Origin: Albimonas sp036154955 | GTDB lineage: Bacteria > Pseudomonadota > Alphaproteobacteria > Rhodobacterales > Rhodobacteraceae | Length of the DNA stretch: 64,000 nucleotides | Assembly: GCA_036154955.1 (NCBI GenBank) | Contig: JAYZWL010000060.1 | Span: forward strand, 1-64,000 | Direction of reading: 5' to 3' | In this document: positions 44,315 to 52,982 of the stretch, one piece after another | How positions within the stretch are numbered: position 1 is the first letter of the stretch | Layout of the letters: each line of letters begins with the position of its first letter | Position numbers and translations under genes: made by a program | Notes under the pieces: generated by a model | Told to the model about the DNA's origin: nothing | Databases searched by the model: none | The model's input: only the letters and a program-made list of their open reading frames with translations

Positions 44315-45661
44315 TCAGGCCGCCGCCCGCTCCAGCGCCGGATAGCGCAGGCCGAGCGTGATCGCGCGCAGCACGAAGAAGCACATCAGCGCGGCCCAGA
44401 GCCCGTGCAGCCCGAACAGCGGCACCAGCGCCGCCCAGGCCGCGAGATAGAGCGCCAGCGACCACAGCATGGCGTTGCGCATGTCCCGCGTCCGCGTGGC
44501 CCCGATGAAGATGCCGTCCAGCATGAAGGCCGGAAGGCCCAGAACCGGGGCGAGCGCCGCCCAGGGCAGGTATTCCCGCGCCTCGGCCCGCACCTCCGGC
44601 GCCGTGGCCATCAGGTCGATGATCGCCCCGCCCAGCAGCCAGAACCCCGCCCCCAGCACGGCCACGCAGGCCAGCCCCCAGGCCGAGGTCAGCCGCGACG
44701 CCCGCCGCAGCAGGTCCGGCCGGCGGGCCCCGAAGAACTGGCCGACCAGCGCCTCGGCCGCGAAGGCGAAGCCGTCGAGCGCATAGGCGGAGATGGCGAG
44801 GAACTGCATCAGCACCTGATTGGCGGCCAGCGACACGTCCCCCCAGTCGGCGGAGCGGAACAGGAAGAAGCCGAAGCCGAACTGCAGCAGGCAGGACCGG
44901 ACCAGGATGTCGCCGTTGACCTTGGCCATGTTGACCAGCCGCGCCCGGTCGAAGACCCGCGCCCGGTCCCGCCAGCCCGGCCCGGCGAAAGCGTCGCGGC
45001 ACATCCACAGGCCCAGCGAGGCGCCGAAGACCTCGGAGATCAGGGTCGCGGCCGCCACCCCCTCCACCCCCCAGCCGAGGCCGATGACGAAGAGGAGATC
45101 CAGCGCGATGTTGGCCCCGTTCATCGCGATCTGGAGCACCAGCACGCCCCGCGTCCGCTCCATCGCGATCAGCCAGCCGGTCAGCGCGTAGACCGAGATG
45201 GCGAAGGGCCCGCCCCAGATGCGCAGGGCGAGGTAGTCGCGGGCCATCCCCTCCACCTCCGCCGAGGCGGGGGAGAGCTGGAAGGCCGCCCAGAACAGCG
45301 GAACCTGCAGGAGGATGAAGACCAGCCCGGACGCCGCGGCGATCAGCAGCCCGCGCAGGAGGAGGGCTGCGCATTCCTCCGCGTCGCCGCGCCCCCGCGC
45401 CTGCGCCACGAGGCCCGAGGTGCCCATGCGCAGAAAGCCCATGGTCCAGTAGATGAAGCTGAGGATCACCGCCCCCATGCCCACCGCGCCGATGGGCGCG
45501 GCGGCGCCGAGCTGGCCGATGACGCCGGTGTCCACCGCGCCCAGCAGCGGCGTGGTGGCGTTGGACAGCATGATCGGCAGGGCGATGGCCAGCACCCGGC
45601 GATGGGTCAGCGCCGCCGGGGCCTCCCCCGCCGGGCCGGGGGCGGCGGGGGCCGTGGTCAT
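44315..45661 (-). CDS. MATE family efflux transporter (DinF-like)
   Basis: Multidrug/toxic-compound exporter of 448 residues with 12 predicted helices. PIMLSNATTPLLGAVDT in helix 1 and GTSGLVAQARG are MATE hallmarks, and the subtype resembles DinF. Coupling ion and drug range cannot be inferred. The start lies 5 bp downstream of a thioesterase stop, so the two may be co-transcribed. Confidence 0.93.
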   Translation of the reverse strand: MTTAPAAPGPAGEAPAALTHRRVLAIALPIMLSNATTPLLGAVDTGVIGQLGAAAPIGAVGMGAVILSFIYWTMGFLRMGTSGLVAQARGRGDAEECAALLLRGLLIAAASGLVFILLQVPLFWAAFQLSPASAEVEGMARDYLALRIWGGPFAISVYALTGWLIAMERTRGVLVLQIAMNGANIALDLLFVIGLGWGVEGVAAATLISEVFGASLGLWMCRDAFAGPGWRDRARVFDRARLVNMAKVNGDILVRSCLLQFGFGFFLFRSADWGDVSLAANQVLMQFLAISAYALDGFAFAAEALVGQFFGARRPDLLRRASRLTSAWGLACVAVLGAGFWLLGGAIIDLMATAPEVRAEAREYLPWAALAPVLGLPAFMLDGIFIGATRTRDMRNAMLWSLALYLAAWAALVPLFGLHGLWAALMCFFVLRAITLGLRYPALERAAA

Positions 45662-45666
45662 GCGGG

Positions 45667-46185
45667 TCAGCCCTCGGACGGCATCAGGAAATGGCCGACG
45701 GCGGAGAGGAACGGGCGGGCCCGCTCCTCCTGCCAGGCCTCGACCGCGACGGAGGCGTAGCGGCGCCCGGCCCGGCGGATCTCCGCCCGCGCATAGGCGT
45801 CGCGCGGGCCGGCGGAGCGCAGGTAGTCCAGCGTGAAGTCGATGGTCTTGGGCAGGGCCGGAAACTCTCCGCGCCCGATGGCGGCGGCGGCTTCGCCCCC
45901 CTGCTCCATCCGCGCCCAGACCAGGGTCCAGGCGAGGCCGATCTGGGCGGTGATCTCCAGAAACGCCCCGGTGGCGCCGCCGTGCAGGGCGGGCAGGGTG
46001 GGGTTGCCGATCAGCTTCTCGTCGAAGGCGAGGCGGGCGGTCAGCTCATCGCCCAGCCGCTCGAAATGGATGCCGAGCACGCCGGCGAAGGGCACGGTCG
46101 CCACCAGCGCCTCCAGCGCCGCGTCGCGGCGGGCCTCGACGATATGGGCGGGCTCGCGCGGGGGGCGGGGGGGACGGGCGCTCAT
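45667..46185 (-). CDS. PaaI family thioesterase (first of a tandem pair on the map)
   Basis: Hotdog-fold thioesterase of 172 residues with the PaaI helix motif LHGGATGAFLEITAQ and the strand DFTLDYLRSAGPRDAYARAEI. It should hydrolyse an acyl- or aryl-CoA thioester. The ATG overlaps the stop of the other thioesterase gene (ATGA). Confidence 0.88.
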   Translation of the reverse strand: MSARPPRPPREPAHIVEARRDAALEALVATVPFAGVLGIHFERLGDELTARLAFDEKLIGNPTLPALHGGATGAFLEITAQIGLAWTLVWARMEQGGEAAAAIGRGEFPALPKTIDFTLDYLRSAGPRDAYARAEIRRAGRRYASVAVEAWQEERARPFLSAVGHFLMPSEG

Positions 46186-46718
46186 GCCTTGTCCTCCGGC
46201 TTCGGGGTCTTGGGGCGGGGACGTTCCAGCACGAAGGCCCCGGCGGCCGTGGCGATGGGGTCGTCTATGTCGCCGTCATGGGCGACGGACCGGACGAAGG
46301 CGACATGCCGCGTCGCCTTGTAGCACTCCGCCCGCGCCACGATGTCGGCCCCCGGCTTGGCCGGCCGCATGTAGTCGATGCGCAGGTCGAGCGTGGAGGT
46401 CGCGGCGGCGCCCGTGGGGTGGCTCATCACCGCGGCGCCCGAGCAACCATCGAGCAGCGCGGTGACCACACCCCCATGCAGGACTCGCGACTGCGGATCG
46501 CCCACGAAGCGCGCGTCGAAGGGCACCCGCATCTCCGCCACGCCGGCGAACAGGGATTCCAGCTTCATGCCCAGCTCGCTGTTCCAGCGCACCCGCTCCA
46601 TGAAACGCCGGCCGATCTCTGCGACCTGGTCGGGGGAAAGCGGGGCGCCGCGCGCCTCGATCCTGGGGTCGGACTGGATCGGGTTGGCCGCATCGGGGCG
46701 CGGGTCGGGGTCTGTCAT
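46182..46718 (-). CDS. PaaI family thioesterase (second, upstream copy)
   Basis: Hotdog-fold thioesterase of 178 residues with LHGGVVTALLDGCSGAAV and LRIDYMRPAKPGADIVARA. It is homologous to the adjacent protein but divergent, suggesting old duplication and possibly a heteromer. ATG 46718 is taken over 46919 because the upstream residues are not family-like. It is divergent from the MerR regulator, so it may share its control region. Confidence 0.87.
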   Translation of the reverse strand: MTDPDPRPDAANPIQSDPRIEARGAPLSPDQVAEIGRRFMERVRWNSELGMKLESLFAGVAEMRVPFDARFVGDPQSRVLHGGVVTALLDGCSGAAVMSHPTGAAATSTLDLRIDYMRPAKPGADIVARAECYKATRHVAFVRSVAHDGDIDDPIATAAGAFVLERPRPKTPKPEDKA

Positions 46719-47030
46719 ATTCGGCCTCTCGCTCGGCGCCGCTCCGTCGCAACCGCGCCACATCGCCGGTCTAGCCCAGAGGCTGGGGCGCGTCCACCGC
46801 GGCGCGCCGCGGCCCGAACCGCGCCCCAGCGTCCGACCGGGACGACGCCGTGCGGATCCTGCGCAACTTGTCGCGGCGGTATGCTGCGGCTGCGAGACGC
46901 AGCGCACAGTGTGCTGCATTAATTCTACCCGGTCTTGTCAACCGCGTCGCAACGTCTTACGTCCACGTCAACTGACGAGGACCGCGACGCGACCCCCCGG
47001 CGGCGCGGCGGACTCATCACGGAGAATGAA
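46719..47030. other. Divergent control region of thioesterase and MerR genes
   Basis: 312 bp. An AT-richer stretch near 46910-46945 (TGCATTAATTCTACC, TTGTCA) followed by a MerR-type operator (46957-46973) marks the likely MerR promoter. GGAG lies 7 bases before the GTG start at 47031. No gene is seen. Confidence 0.5.
46957..46973 (+). promoter_or_regulatory. MerR/LiuR-type operator, copy 1
   Basis: TTACGTCCACGTCAACT upstream of the MerR gene. It matches the second site at 47726-47742 at 15 of 17 positions and resembles the TTACG-N-ACGT form known for LiuR-like regulators. Binding by the neighbouring MerR protein is inferred. Confidence 0.6.
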
Positions 47031-47435
47031 GTGAACGACACCGAGACCTACACCACCATCAGCGAGATGTGCGCCGAGTTCGACGTCACGCCGCGCACCC
47101 TGCGTTTCTACGAGTACAAGGAGCTTCTCCAGCCCCGTCGCGAAGGCCAGAAGCGCCTGTTCACCAAGCGCGACAAGGCCCGGCTGAAGCTGATCCTGCG
47201 TGGCAAGCGCTTCGGCTTCTCGCTGGATGAGATCCGGGAGCTGCTGGACCTCTACTATGTCGGCGATCAGCAGGCGACCCAGCTGGCCCGCACCTACGAG
47301 CGCGCGCTTCTGCGCATGAAAGGCATGCGCGAGCAGCGCGCCGAGCTCGACGTGGCCATCGAGGACCTGCAGCGCAATCTGGACCTGGTCGCGCAGATGC
47401 TTGAGCAGCGCGGCGTGAAGGCCGCCGCCGAGTAA
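47031..47435 (+). CDS. MerR family transcriptional regulator of fatty-acid/acyl-CoA catabolism
   Basis: Regulator of 134 residues: an N-terminal MerR winged helix (about 8-75; YTTISEMCAEFDVTPRTLRFYEYKELL-type) and a C-terminal coiled-coil dimerisation helix (about 80-125). There is no cysteine metal site, so it is not a metal sensor; LiuR-like members sense acyl-CoAs. The GTG start with upstream GGAG is preferred over 46935. It precedes acyl-CoA dehydrogenase, thiolase and FadB genes. Confidence 0.88.
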   Translation: MNDTETYTTISEMCAEFDVTPRTLRFYEYKELLQPRREGQKRLFTKRDKARLKLILRGKRFGFSLDEIRELLDLYYVGDQQATQLARTYERALLRMKGMREQRAELDVAIEDLQRNLDLVAQMLEQRGVKAAAE

Positions 47436-47838
47436 GGCCGCGCCGGCCGCAGGGCCGGACGGCAAGGGACGACGCTGCGGAGAATCCCGGCGTCACGTCT
47501 TCGCCGGGCGTTTCCCGGCGCGACGACGACGGCCGGGCGAACCCGGTCCGCCGATGCCGGCGACGTGCAGGGGAGCGCGTCGCCGGCCGCGCGCCCACCG
47601 CTCCGGCGCTCCGCTCCTCCGGCGCGCCGAAAGTCCGGCCCGATGGCGGCGCCGGCCCGTCTCTCCCCTCTCCATCGCTTCCGTTCCGACCGCGCCGCCG
47701 CGCGACCTGACGCGACGACGTATCTTTACGCGCACGTCAACTTGCGCCATATCATTCGCGAACGGGTCCGCAGGGCCCTATCATGGCGCGCGGACGCATC
47801 GCAGCCGTCAAGGTCCGCGACCAGGGGAGGACGATCGC
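47436..47838. other. Intergenic region between MerR and acyl-CoA dehydrogenase genes
   Basis: 403 bp, mostly GC-rich. It contains the second MerR-type operator (47726-47742) within an AT-richer patch (47720-47760), the likely acyl-CoA dehydrogenase promoter. GGGGAGG at 47824-47830 is the ribosome site. No gene is seen. Confidence 0.5.
47726..47742 (+). promoter_or_regulatory. MerR/LiuR-type operator, copy 2
   Basis: TTACGCGCACGTCAACT, about 97 bp before the acyl-CoA dehydrogenase start. Fifteen of 17 positions match the copy upstream of the MerR gene. The pairing supports autoregulation plus control of the oxidation genes. Confidence 0.6.
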
Positions 47839-49617
47839 ATGCCCATCTACAACCCGCCGCTTCGCGACATGGATTTCATCCTGCACGACGCGCTGAAGGT
47901 GCAGAGCCAGGAGATCGAGGGCTACGCCGAGCTCGACCGCGACTTCACCGCCGCGATCCTCGACGAGGCCGGCAAGATCGCCCGGGACGTGCTGGCCCCC
48001 CTGAACCTCGTCGGCGACCGTCAGGGCTGCGTGCTGGAGAACGGCGTGGTGCGCACGCCGGACGGCTTCAAGGCCGCGTTCGACACCCTGCGCGAGGGCG
48101 GCTGGACCGGGCTCGACTGCGATCCGGAATTCGGCGGCCAGGGCATGCCCTATGTCATCGCCACCGCGGTCGGAGAGATGCACTCCGCCGCCAACATGGC
48201 GCTGATGATGTATCCGGGCCTGACCCACGGGGCCTATTCGGCGATCCATGCCCATGGCTCCGACGACCAGAAGGCCACCTATCTTCCCAAGATGGTGTCG
48301 GGCGAGTGGACCGGCACCATGAACCTGACCGAGCCGCATTGCGGCACGGACCTCGGCCTGCTGCGCACGAAGGCCGAGCCTCAGGAGGACGGATCCTACA
48401 GGATCACCGGCCAGAAGATCTTCATCTCGGCCGGCGAGCATGACATGGCCGACAACATCATCCACTTGGTGCTGGCCAAGATCCCCGGCGGGCCGGAGGG
48501 GGTGAAGGGCATTTCGCTGTTCATCGTGCCCAAGTTCCTGGTGAACGCGGACGGGAGCCTCGGCGCGCGCAACGGCGTGGCTGTCGGCAAGCTCGAAGAG
48601 AAGATGGGCATCCACGGCAACGCCACCTGCGTGATGAACTACGACGGGGCGACCGGCTTCCTGATCGGGGAGGCGCACAAGGGCCTGCGGGCGATGTTCA
48701 CCATGATGAACGAAGCGCGGATCGGCGTGGGCATGCAGGGCCTTTCCCAGGCCGCCGCCGCCTATGACAACGCCGCCGCCTACGCCCGCGACCGGCTGCA
48801 GGGCCGCGCCGTCACCGGGGCCGAGGCGCCGGACCGGCCCGCCGACCCGCTGATCGTGCATCCCGACATCCGCCGGATGCTGATGGACCAGAAGGCCTTC
48901 GTCGAGGGCGCGCGCATGTTCGCGCTGTGGGGGGCGACGATGATCGACCGCTCGCATCGCATGGACGACAAGGCGGCGGAGGGGCTGATCTCGCTGCTGA
49001 CCCCGGTCATCAAGGGCTTCCTGACCGACAAGGGCTACCAGGCCGCGACGCAGGCCCAGCAGGTCTTCGGCGGGCACGGCTATATCGAGGAACAGGGCAT
49101 GTCCCAGTTCGTCCGCGACGCCCGCATCGCCATGATCTACGAGGGCGCGAACGGCGTGCAGGCGCTCGACCTCGTGGGGCGCAAGCTGGCGGCGGACGGC
49201 GGCAAGCCGGCCATGGCGTTTTTCGAGATGGTGAAGGGCTTCATCAAGGCCAACGAAGGCGAAGAGGCGCTGAAGACCGGGTTCCTCGACCCGCTCAAGG
49301 CGGCGTCGAAGGACCTTCAGGCGGCGGCGATGTTCTTCATGCAGCACGGCATGAAGAACCCCAACGCGGCGCTGGCCGGGTCCGCCGACTTCCTGCACCT
49401 GTTCGGCCATGTCTGCCTCGGCTTCGCCTGGGCGCAGATGGCGGCGGCGGCGAACGCGGCGCTGGCGGCGGGAAGCTCGGACGAGGACTTCTACCGCAAC
49501 AAGGTCCGCACCGGCCGCTACTACATGGCCCGCCTGCTGCCGGAGACGGCGCTGCACCTCGCGCGTATCCAGTCCGGGCCGGAGCCGGTCATGGACCTGC
49601 CCGCCGAAGCGTTCTGA
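47839..49617 (+). CDS. Acyl-CoA dehydrogenase, long DmdC/FadE5-like type
   Basis: FAD-dependent dehydrogenase of 592 residues, longer than classical acyl-CoA dehydrogenases because of an extra C-terminal helical domain (from about 460). The N-terminus YNPPLRDMDFILHD, LTEPHCGTDLGLL, QKIFISAGEHD and EEQGMSQFVRDARIAMIYEG(A/T)N match the DmdC subgroup (3-methylmercaptopropionyl-CoA dehydrogenase) and the wider FadE5-like group. DMSP degradation is possible but no other dmd gene is adjacent, so general beta-oxidation is equally likely. Confidence 0.92.
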   Translation: MPIYNPPLRDMDFILHDALKVQSQEIEGYAELDRDFTAAILDEAGKIARDVLAPLNLVGDRQGCVLENGVVRTPDGFKAAFDTLREGGWTGLDCDPEFGGQGMPYVIATAVGEMHSAANMALMMYPGLTHGAYSAIHAHGSDDQKATYLPKMVSGEWTGTMNLTEPHCGTDLGLLRTKAEPQEDGSYRITGQKIFISAGEHDMADNIIHLVLAKIPGGPEGVKGISLFIVPKFLVNADGSLGARNGVAVGKLEEKMGIHGNATCVMNYDGATGFLIGEAHKGLRAMFTMMNEARIGVGMQGLSQAAAAYDNAAAYARDRLQGRAVTGAEAPDRPADPLIVHPDIRRMLMDQKAFVEGARMFALWGATMIDRSHRMDDKAAEGLISLLTPVIKGFLTDKGYQAATQAQQVFGGHGYIEEQGMSQFVRDARIAMIYEGANGVQALDLVGRKLAADGGKPAMAFFEMVKGFIKANEGEEALKTGFLDPLKAASKDLQAAAMFFMQHGMKNPNAALAGSADFLHLFGHVCLGFAWAQMAAAANAALAAGSSDEDFYRNKVRTGRYYMARLLPETALHLARIQSGPEPVMDLPAEAF

Positions 49618-49639
49618 GGCGCCGCCGCCGCCCGCGCCT

Positions 49640-49663
49640 CCCTCCCCCGCCTGCGGGGGAGGG
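49640..49663. repeat. Hairpin-forming repeat after the acyl-CoA dehydrogenase gene
   Basis: CCCTCCCCCG (49640-49649) pairs with CGGGGGAGGG (49654-49663) across a 4-nt loop, then GCCGGGGTGGGGG follows. This sequence type is a dispersed palindromic element in many proteobacterial genomes. It may also act as a terminator although it lacks a T-run. Confidence 0.6.
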
Positions 49664-49786
49664 CCGGGGTGGGGGCGGAGCGAAGCGGTGGGGGGGCTTT
49701 GACCGCTCGCGCCACGCCGCGCGCAGGCGTAGAACCGTGATCGGGCCGCAGAGTCCGACACTACCGACGCAAACAGGGAGACCCGC

Positions 49787-50941
49787 ATGACCGCCCCGCT
49801 TCTCGCCTCGGCCTGGATGACCGACGAGCACCAGATGCTCGAAGACATGTCCACCAAGTTCATTTCCGAGACCTGGACCCCCCATTACGCCAAGTGGCGC
49901 GCCAACGGGATCATGGACCGCGAGGCCTGGAACCAGGCGGGAGAGAACGGGTTGCTGCTCGCCTCGATCCCCGAGGAATACGGCGGCGCCGGCGGCGATT
50001 TCGGCCATGAGGCGGTGATCCACATGGTCGCCGCGCGGCTCAACCTCGCCTCCTGGGGCATCGGCGTGCATTCGGCGATCGTGGCGCATTACATCCTCGC
50101 CTACGGGTCGGAGGAGCAGAAGGCCAAGTGGCTGCCCAAGATGGCGTCGGGCGAGATGGTCGCGGCCATCGGCATGACCGAGCCGGGCACGGGCTCCGAC
50201 CTCCAGCGCATCCGCACGCGGGCGGACAAGGACGGCAACGGCTACAAGATCAACGGCCAGAAGACCTTCATCACCAACGGTCAGACCGCGGACCTGATCC
50301 TGCTGGCCTGCAAGACCGATCCCAGCCAGGGCGCCAAGGGCGTCAGCCTGATCGTGGTGGAGACGGAGGGGGCCGAGGGTTTCCGCCGGGGCCGCAACCT
50401 CGAAAAGGTCGGGATGCACGCCGCGGACACGTCCGAGCTGTTCTTCGACGACGTCTCGGTCCCGCCGGAGAACCTGCTGGGCGGGGTCGAGGGCCGCGGC
50501 TTCTACCAGATGATGGAGCAGCTTCCGCAGGAACGCCTGTCCATCGGCGCGACCGCCATCGGGGCCATCGAGGGCGCCGTGGCGCTCGCCACCGCCTACG
50601 CCAAGGAGCGGCAGGCCTTCGGACGGCCGATCATCCAGAACCAGGCGCTCGCCCACAAGCTGGCCGAATGCAAGACCGAGATGACCGTCGCCCGCGCCTT
50701 CTTCGATTCGTGCTGCGTGGCGCATCTGAACGGCGCGCTGACGGTCGAGGCGGCGGCGATGCAGAAATACTGGCTCACCGACCTGCAGGGGAAGGTGATC
50801 GACAGCTGTCAGCAGGTCTTCGGCGGCTACGGCTACATGATGGAATATCCCATCGCCGAGATGTGGGCCGACGCCCGCGTCCAGCGCATCTACGGCGGCA
50901 CCAACGAAATCATGAAGGAGCTGATCTCCCGTTCGCTATAG
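49787..50941 (+). CDS. Acyl-CoA dehydrogenase
   Basis: FAD enzyme of 384 residues that introduces the alpha-beta double bond into acyl-CoA. AIGMTEPGTGSDLQ and NGQKTFITNG bind FAD/substrate, and the C-terminal YGGTNEIMKEL carries the catalytic-type glutamate (E374). QVFGGYGYM is intact. AGGGAGA precedes the ATG. Chain-length specificity cannot be read. Confidence 0.94.
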   Translation: MTAPLLASAWMTDEHQMLEDMSTKFISETWTPHYAKWRANGIMDREAWNQAGENGLLLASIPEEYGGAGGDFGHEAVIHMVAARLNLASWGIGVHSAIVAHYILAYGSEEQKAKWLPKMASGEMVAAIGMTEPGTGSDLQRIRTRADKDGNGYKINGQKTFITNGQTADLILLACKTDPSQGAKGVSLIVVETEGAEGFRRGRNLEKVGMHAADTSELFFDDVSVPPENLLGGVEGRGFYQMMEQLPQERLSIGATAIGAIEGAVALATAYAKERQAFGRPIIQNQALAHKLAECKTEMTVARAFFDSCCVAHLNGALTVEAAAMQKYWLTDLQGKVIDSCQQVFGGYGYMMEYPIAEMWADARVQRIYGGTNEIMKELISRSL

Positions 50942-50965
50942 GGTCGCGCCCGTGGCGGAAGGCGC

Positions 50966-51029
50966 GCCCCGGCCCTGAGCCGGGGCCTCCTCCCGCCGGC
51001 CGCGAGAGGCCCCGGCTCAAGGCCGGGGC
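50966..51029. repeat. Paired REP-like palindromes
   Basis: Two 21-nt palindromes at 50966-50986 (stem GCCCCGGC/GCCGGGGC, loop CCTGA) and 51009-51029 (same stem, loop TCAAG), head-to-head as at 44.2 kb. They lie 25 bp after the acyl-CoA dehydrogenase stop. A purine run leading to the GST start follows the second. Confidence 0.8.
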
Positions 51030-51059
51030 GCCCGTTCCCCGACAGGAAGGAAAGCCCAT

Positions 51060-51683
51060 ATGTCCGCCTACAAGCTCACCTGCTTCGGCCAGTCCGGCAA
51101 CGCCTACAAGCCCGCGCTCTACTTCGCGCTGGGCGGCATCGACTGGGAGCCGGTCTGGATCGATTTCTTCAAGGGCGCCCACAAGGCGCCCGGCTTCACC
51201 GAAAAGAACGACATGGCCCAGGTGCCGGTGCTGGAGCATGGCGACGTCACCATCGCCCAGTCCGCCGTGATCCTCGATTATCTCGTCGAGCAGGAAGGCA
51301 AGTTCGGCTGGGAGAGCGCGGCCGAAAAACGCGAGGTGTGGCGCTGGGTGATGTGGGACAACTACTCCTTCACCTCGATGTTCGCGCCGTTCCGCTTCTT
51401 CGCCAACTTCGTGCCGGAGGAAAAACGCGACCCCGGCGCCATGAAGTTCATGGAGATGCGCATGGCCAACGCGCTGAAAACCCTCGACGCCCGCATGGCG
51501 GGGCGCGACTGGGTGGCGCTGGACCGGCCGACCGTCGCCGACCTCTCCATCGCCGGTTACTGCTATTACGGCGACGAGGTCCCCTTCGACTTCGACCACT
51601 ACCCCAACATCAAGGCCTGGAAAGAGCGGCTCGCCGCCCTGCCGGGCTTCGTCATGCCTTACGAGCTGATGCCCACGGGCTGA
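51060..51683 (+). CDS. Glutathione S-transferase family protein
   Basis: Protein of 207 residues with a thioredoxin-fold N-terminal domain (YKLTCFGQSGNAYKPALYF; QVPVLEHGDVTIAQSAVILDYL) and a C-terminal helical GST domain (VADLSIAGYCYY, YPNIKAWKERLAALPGF). Its location inside the beta-oxidation block suggests handling of a thioester or reactive acyl product, but this is inference. GACAGGAAGGAA lies just upstream. Confidence 0.92.
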   Translation: MSAYKLTCFGQSGNAYKPALYFALGGIDWEPVWIDFFKGAHKAPGFTEKNDMAQVPVLEHGDVTIAQSAVILDYLVEQEGKFGWESAAEKREVWRWVMWDNYSFTSMFAPFRFFANFVPEEKRDPGAMKFMEMRMANALKTLDARMAGRDWVALDRPTVADLSIAGYCYYGDEVPFDFDHYPNIKAWKERLAALPGFVMPYELMPTG

Positions 51684-51758
51684 CGGCGCGGGGGGCGGCG
51701 CGCCCGCCCCCCCGCCCGGCCCGCCGACGCCGGACCCAACCCGGAAAGGACCCGTTCC

Positions 51759-52970
51759 ATGACCGACGCCTATATCTTCGACGCCGTGCGCACGCCGCGG
51801 GGCAAGGGGCGGGCCGACGGCTCGCTTCACGAGGTGACCTCGGTGCGCCTTTCGGCCGAGGTGCTCAACGAGCTGAAGGCCCGCAACGACCTCGACACCT
51901 CGAAGGTGGAGGACGTGATCTGGGGCAACGTCACCCAGGTCGGCGAGCAGGGGGCCTGCCTCGCGCGGTCCGCGGTGCTCTATGCCGGCTGGGACGAGGG
52001 CGTGCCGGGCCTCTCCATCAACCGCTTCTGCGCGAGCGGGATGGAGGCGGTGAACCTCGCCGCCAACCAGGTGAAGGGCGGGGGCGGCGACCTCTATGTC
52101 GCCGGCGGGGTGGAGATGATGTCCCGCGTGCCCATGGGTTCGGACGGCGCGGCGGTGGCCGCGGACCCGACGCTGGCGATGAACGCCTATTTCGTGCCGC
52201 AGGGCGTGGGCGCCGACATCATCGCCACGAAATACGGCTTCTCCCGCGATGACGTCGACGCCTACGCGGTGGAAAGCCAGCGCCGCGCCGCGGTGGCCAT
52301 CGGGGAAGGCCGCTTCGCGAAATCGGTGATGACGGTGCGCGACCAGAACGGGCTGCCGATCCTCGACCGGGACGAATATCCCCGCCCCGGCACCGACATG
52401 CAGGCGCTCGGCGCGCTGCGCCCGGCCTTCCAGATGATCGGCGAGGCGATGCCCGGCTTCGACGCGGTGGCCAAGCTGAAATACCCGGAGCTGGAGCGGG
52501 TGAACCACGTCCACCACGCCGGCAACTCGTCGGGCATCGTGGACGGGGCGACGGCGGTGCTGATCGGCTCGAAGGAGGCCGGGGAGGCGCTGGGGCTGAA
52601 GCCGCGGGCGCGGATCCGGGCCTCGGTCAAGGTCGGCTCGGACCCGACGATCATGCTCACCGGCCCGGTTCCGGCGACCGAAAAGGCGCTGGCGGCGTCG
52701 GGCATGTCGATCTCCGACATCGACCTGTTCGAGGTGAACGAGGCGTTCTCGGCCGTGGTGCTGCGCTTCATGCAGGCCTTCGACGTGGACCATTCCAAGG
52801 TCAACGTGAACGGCGGCGCCATCGCGCTGGGTCACCCGCTGGGCGCCACGGGGGCGATGATCATCGGGACCCTGCTGGACGAGCTGGAGCGCAGCGGCAA
52901 GGGCGTGGGCATGGCGACGCTCTGCGTGGCGTCGGGCATGGGCGCGGCCACCATCATCGAGCGCGTGTGA
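51759..52970 (+). CDS. fadA: Acetyl-CoA C-acyltransferase (thiolase)
   Basis: Thiolase of 403 residues performing the last, chain-shortening step of beta-oxidation. Nucleophile C91 (NRFCASGMEA), H359 (GAIALGHPLGATGA) and C389 (LCVASGMGAA) form the active site. GGAAAGGA precedes the ATG. fadB begins 12 bp after its stop, the usual two-gene trifunctional complex. Confidence 0.95.
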   Translation: MTDAYIFDAVRTPRGKGRADGSLHEVTSVRLSAEVLNELKARNDLDTSKVEDVIWGNVTQVGEQGACLARSAVLYAGWDEGVPGLSINRFCASGMEAVNLAANQVKGGGGDLYVAGGVEMMSRVPMGSDGAAVAADPTLAMNAYFVPQGVGADIIATKYGFSRDDVDAYAVESQRRAAVAIGEGRFAKSVMTVRDQNGLPILDRDEYPRPGTDMQALGALRPAFQMIGEAMPGFDAVAKLKYPELERVNHVHHAGNSSGIVDGATAVLIGSKEAGEALGLKPRARIRASVKVGSDPTIMLTGPVPATEKALAASGMSISDIDLFEVNEAFSAVVLRFMQAFDVDHSKVNVNGGAIALGHPLGATGAMIIGTLLDELERSGKGVGMATLCVASGMGAATIIERV

Positions 52971-52982
52971 CCGGAGACTGAC

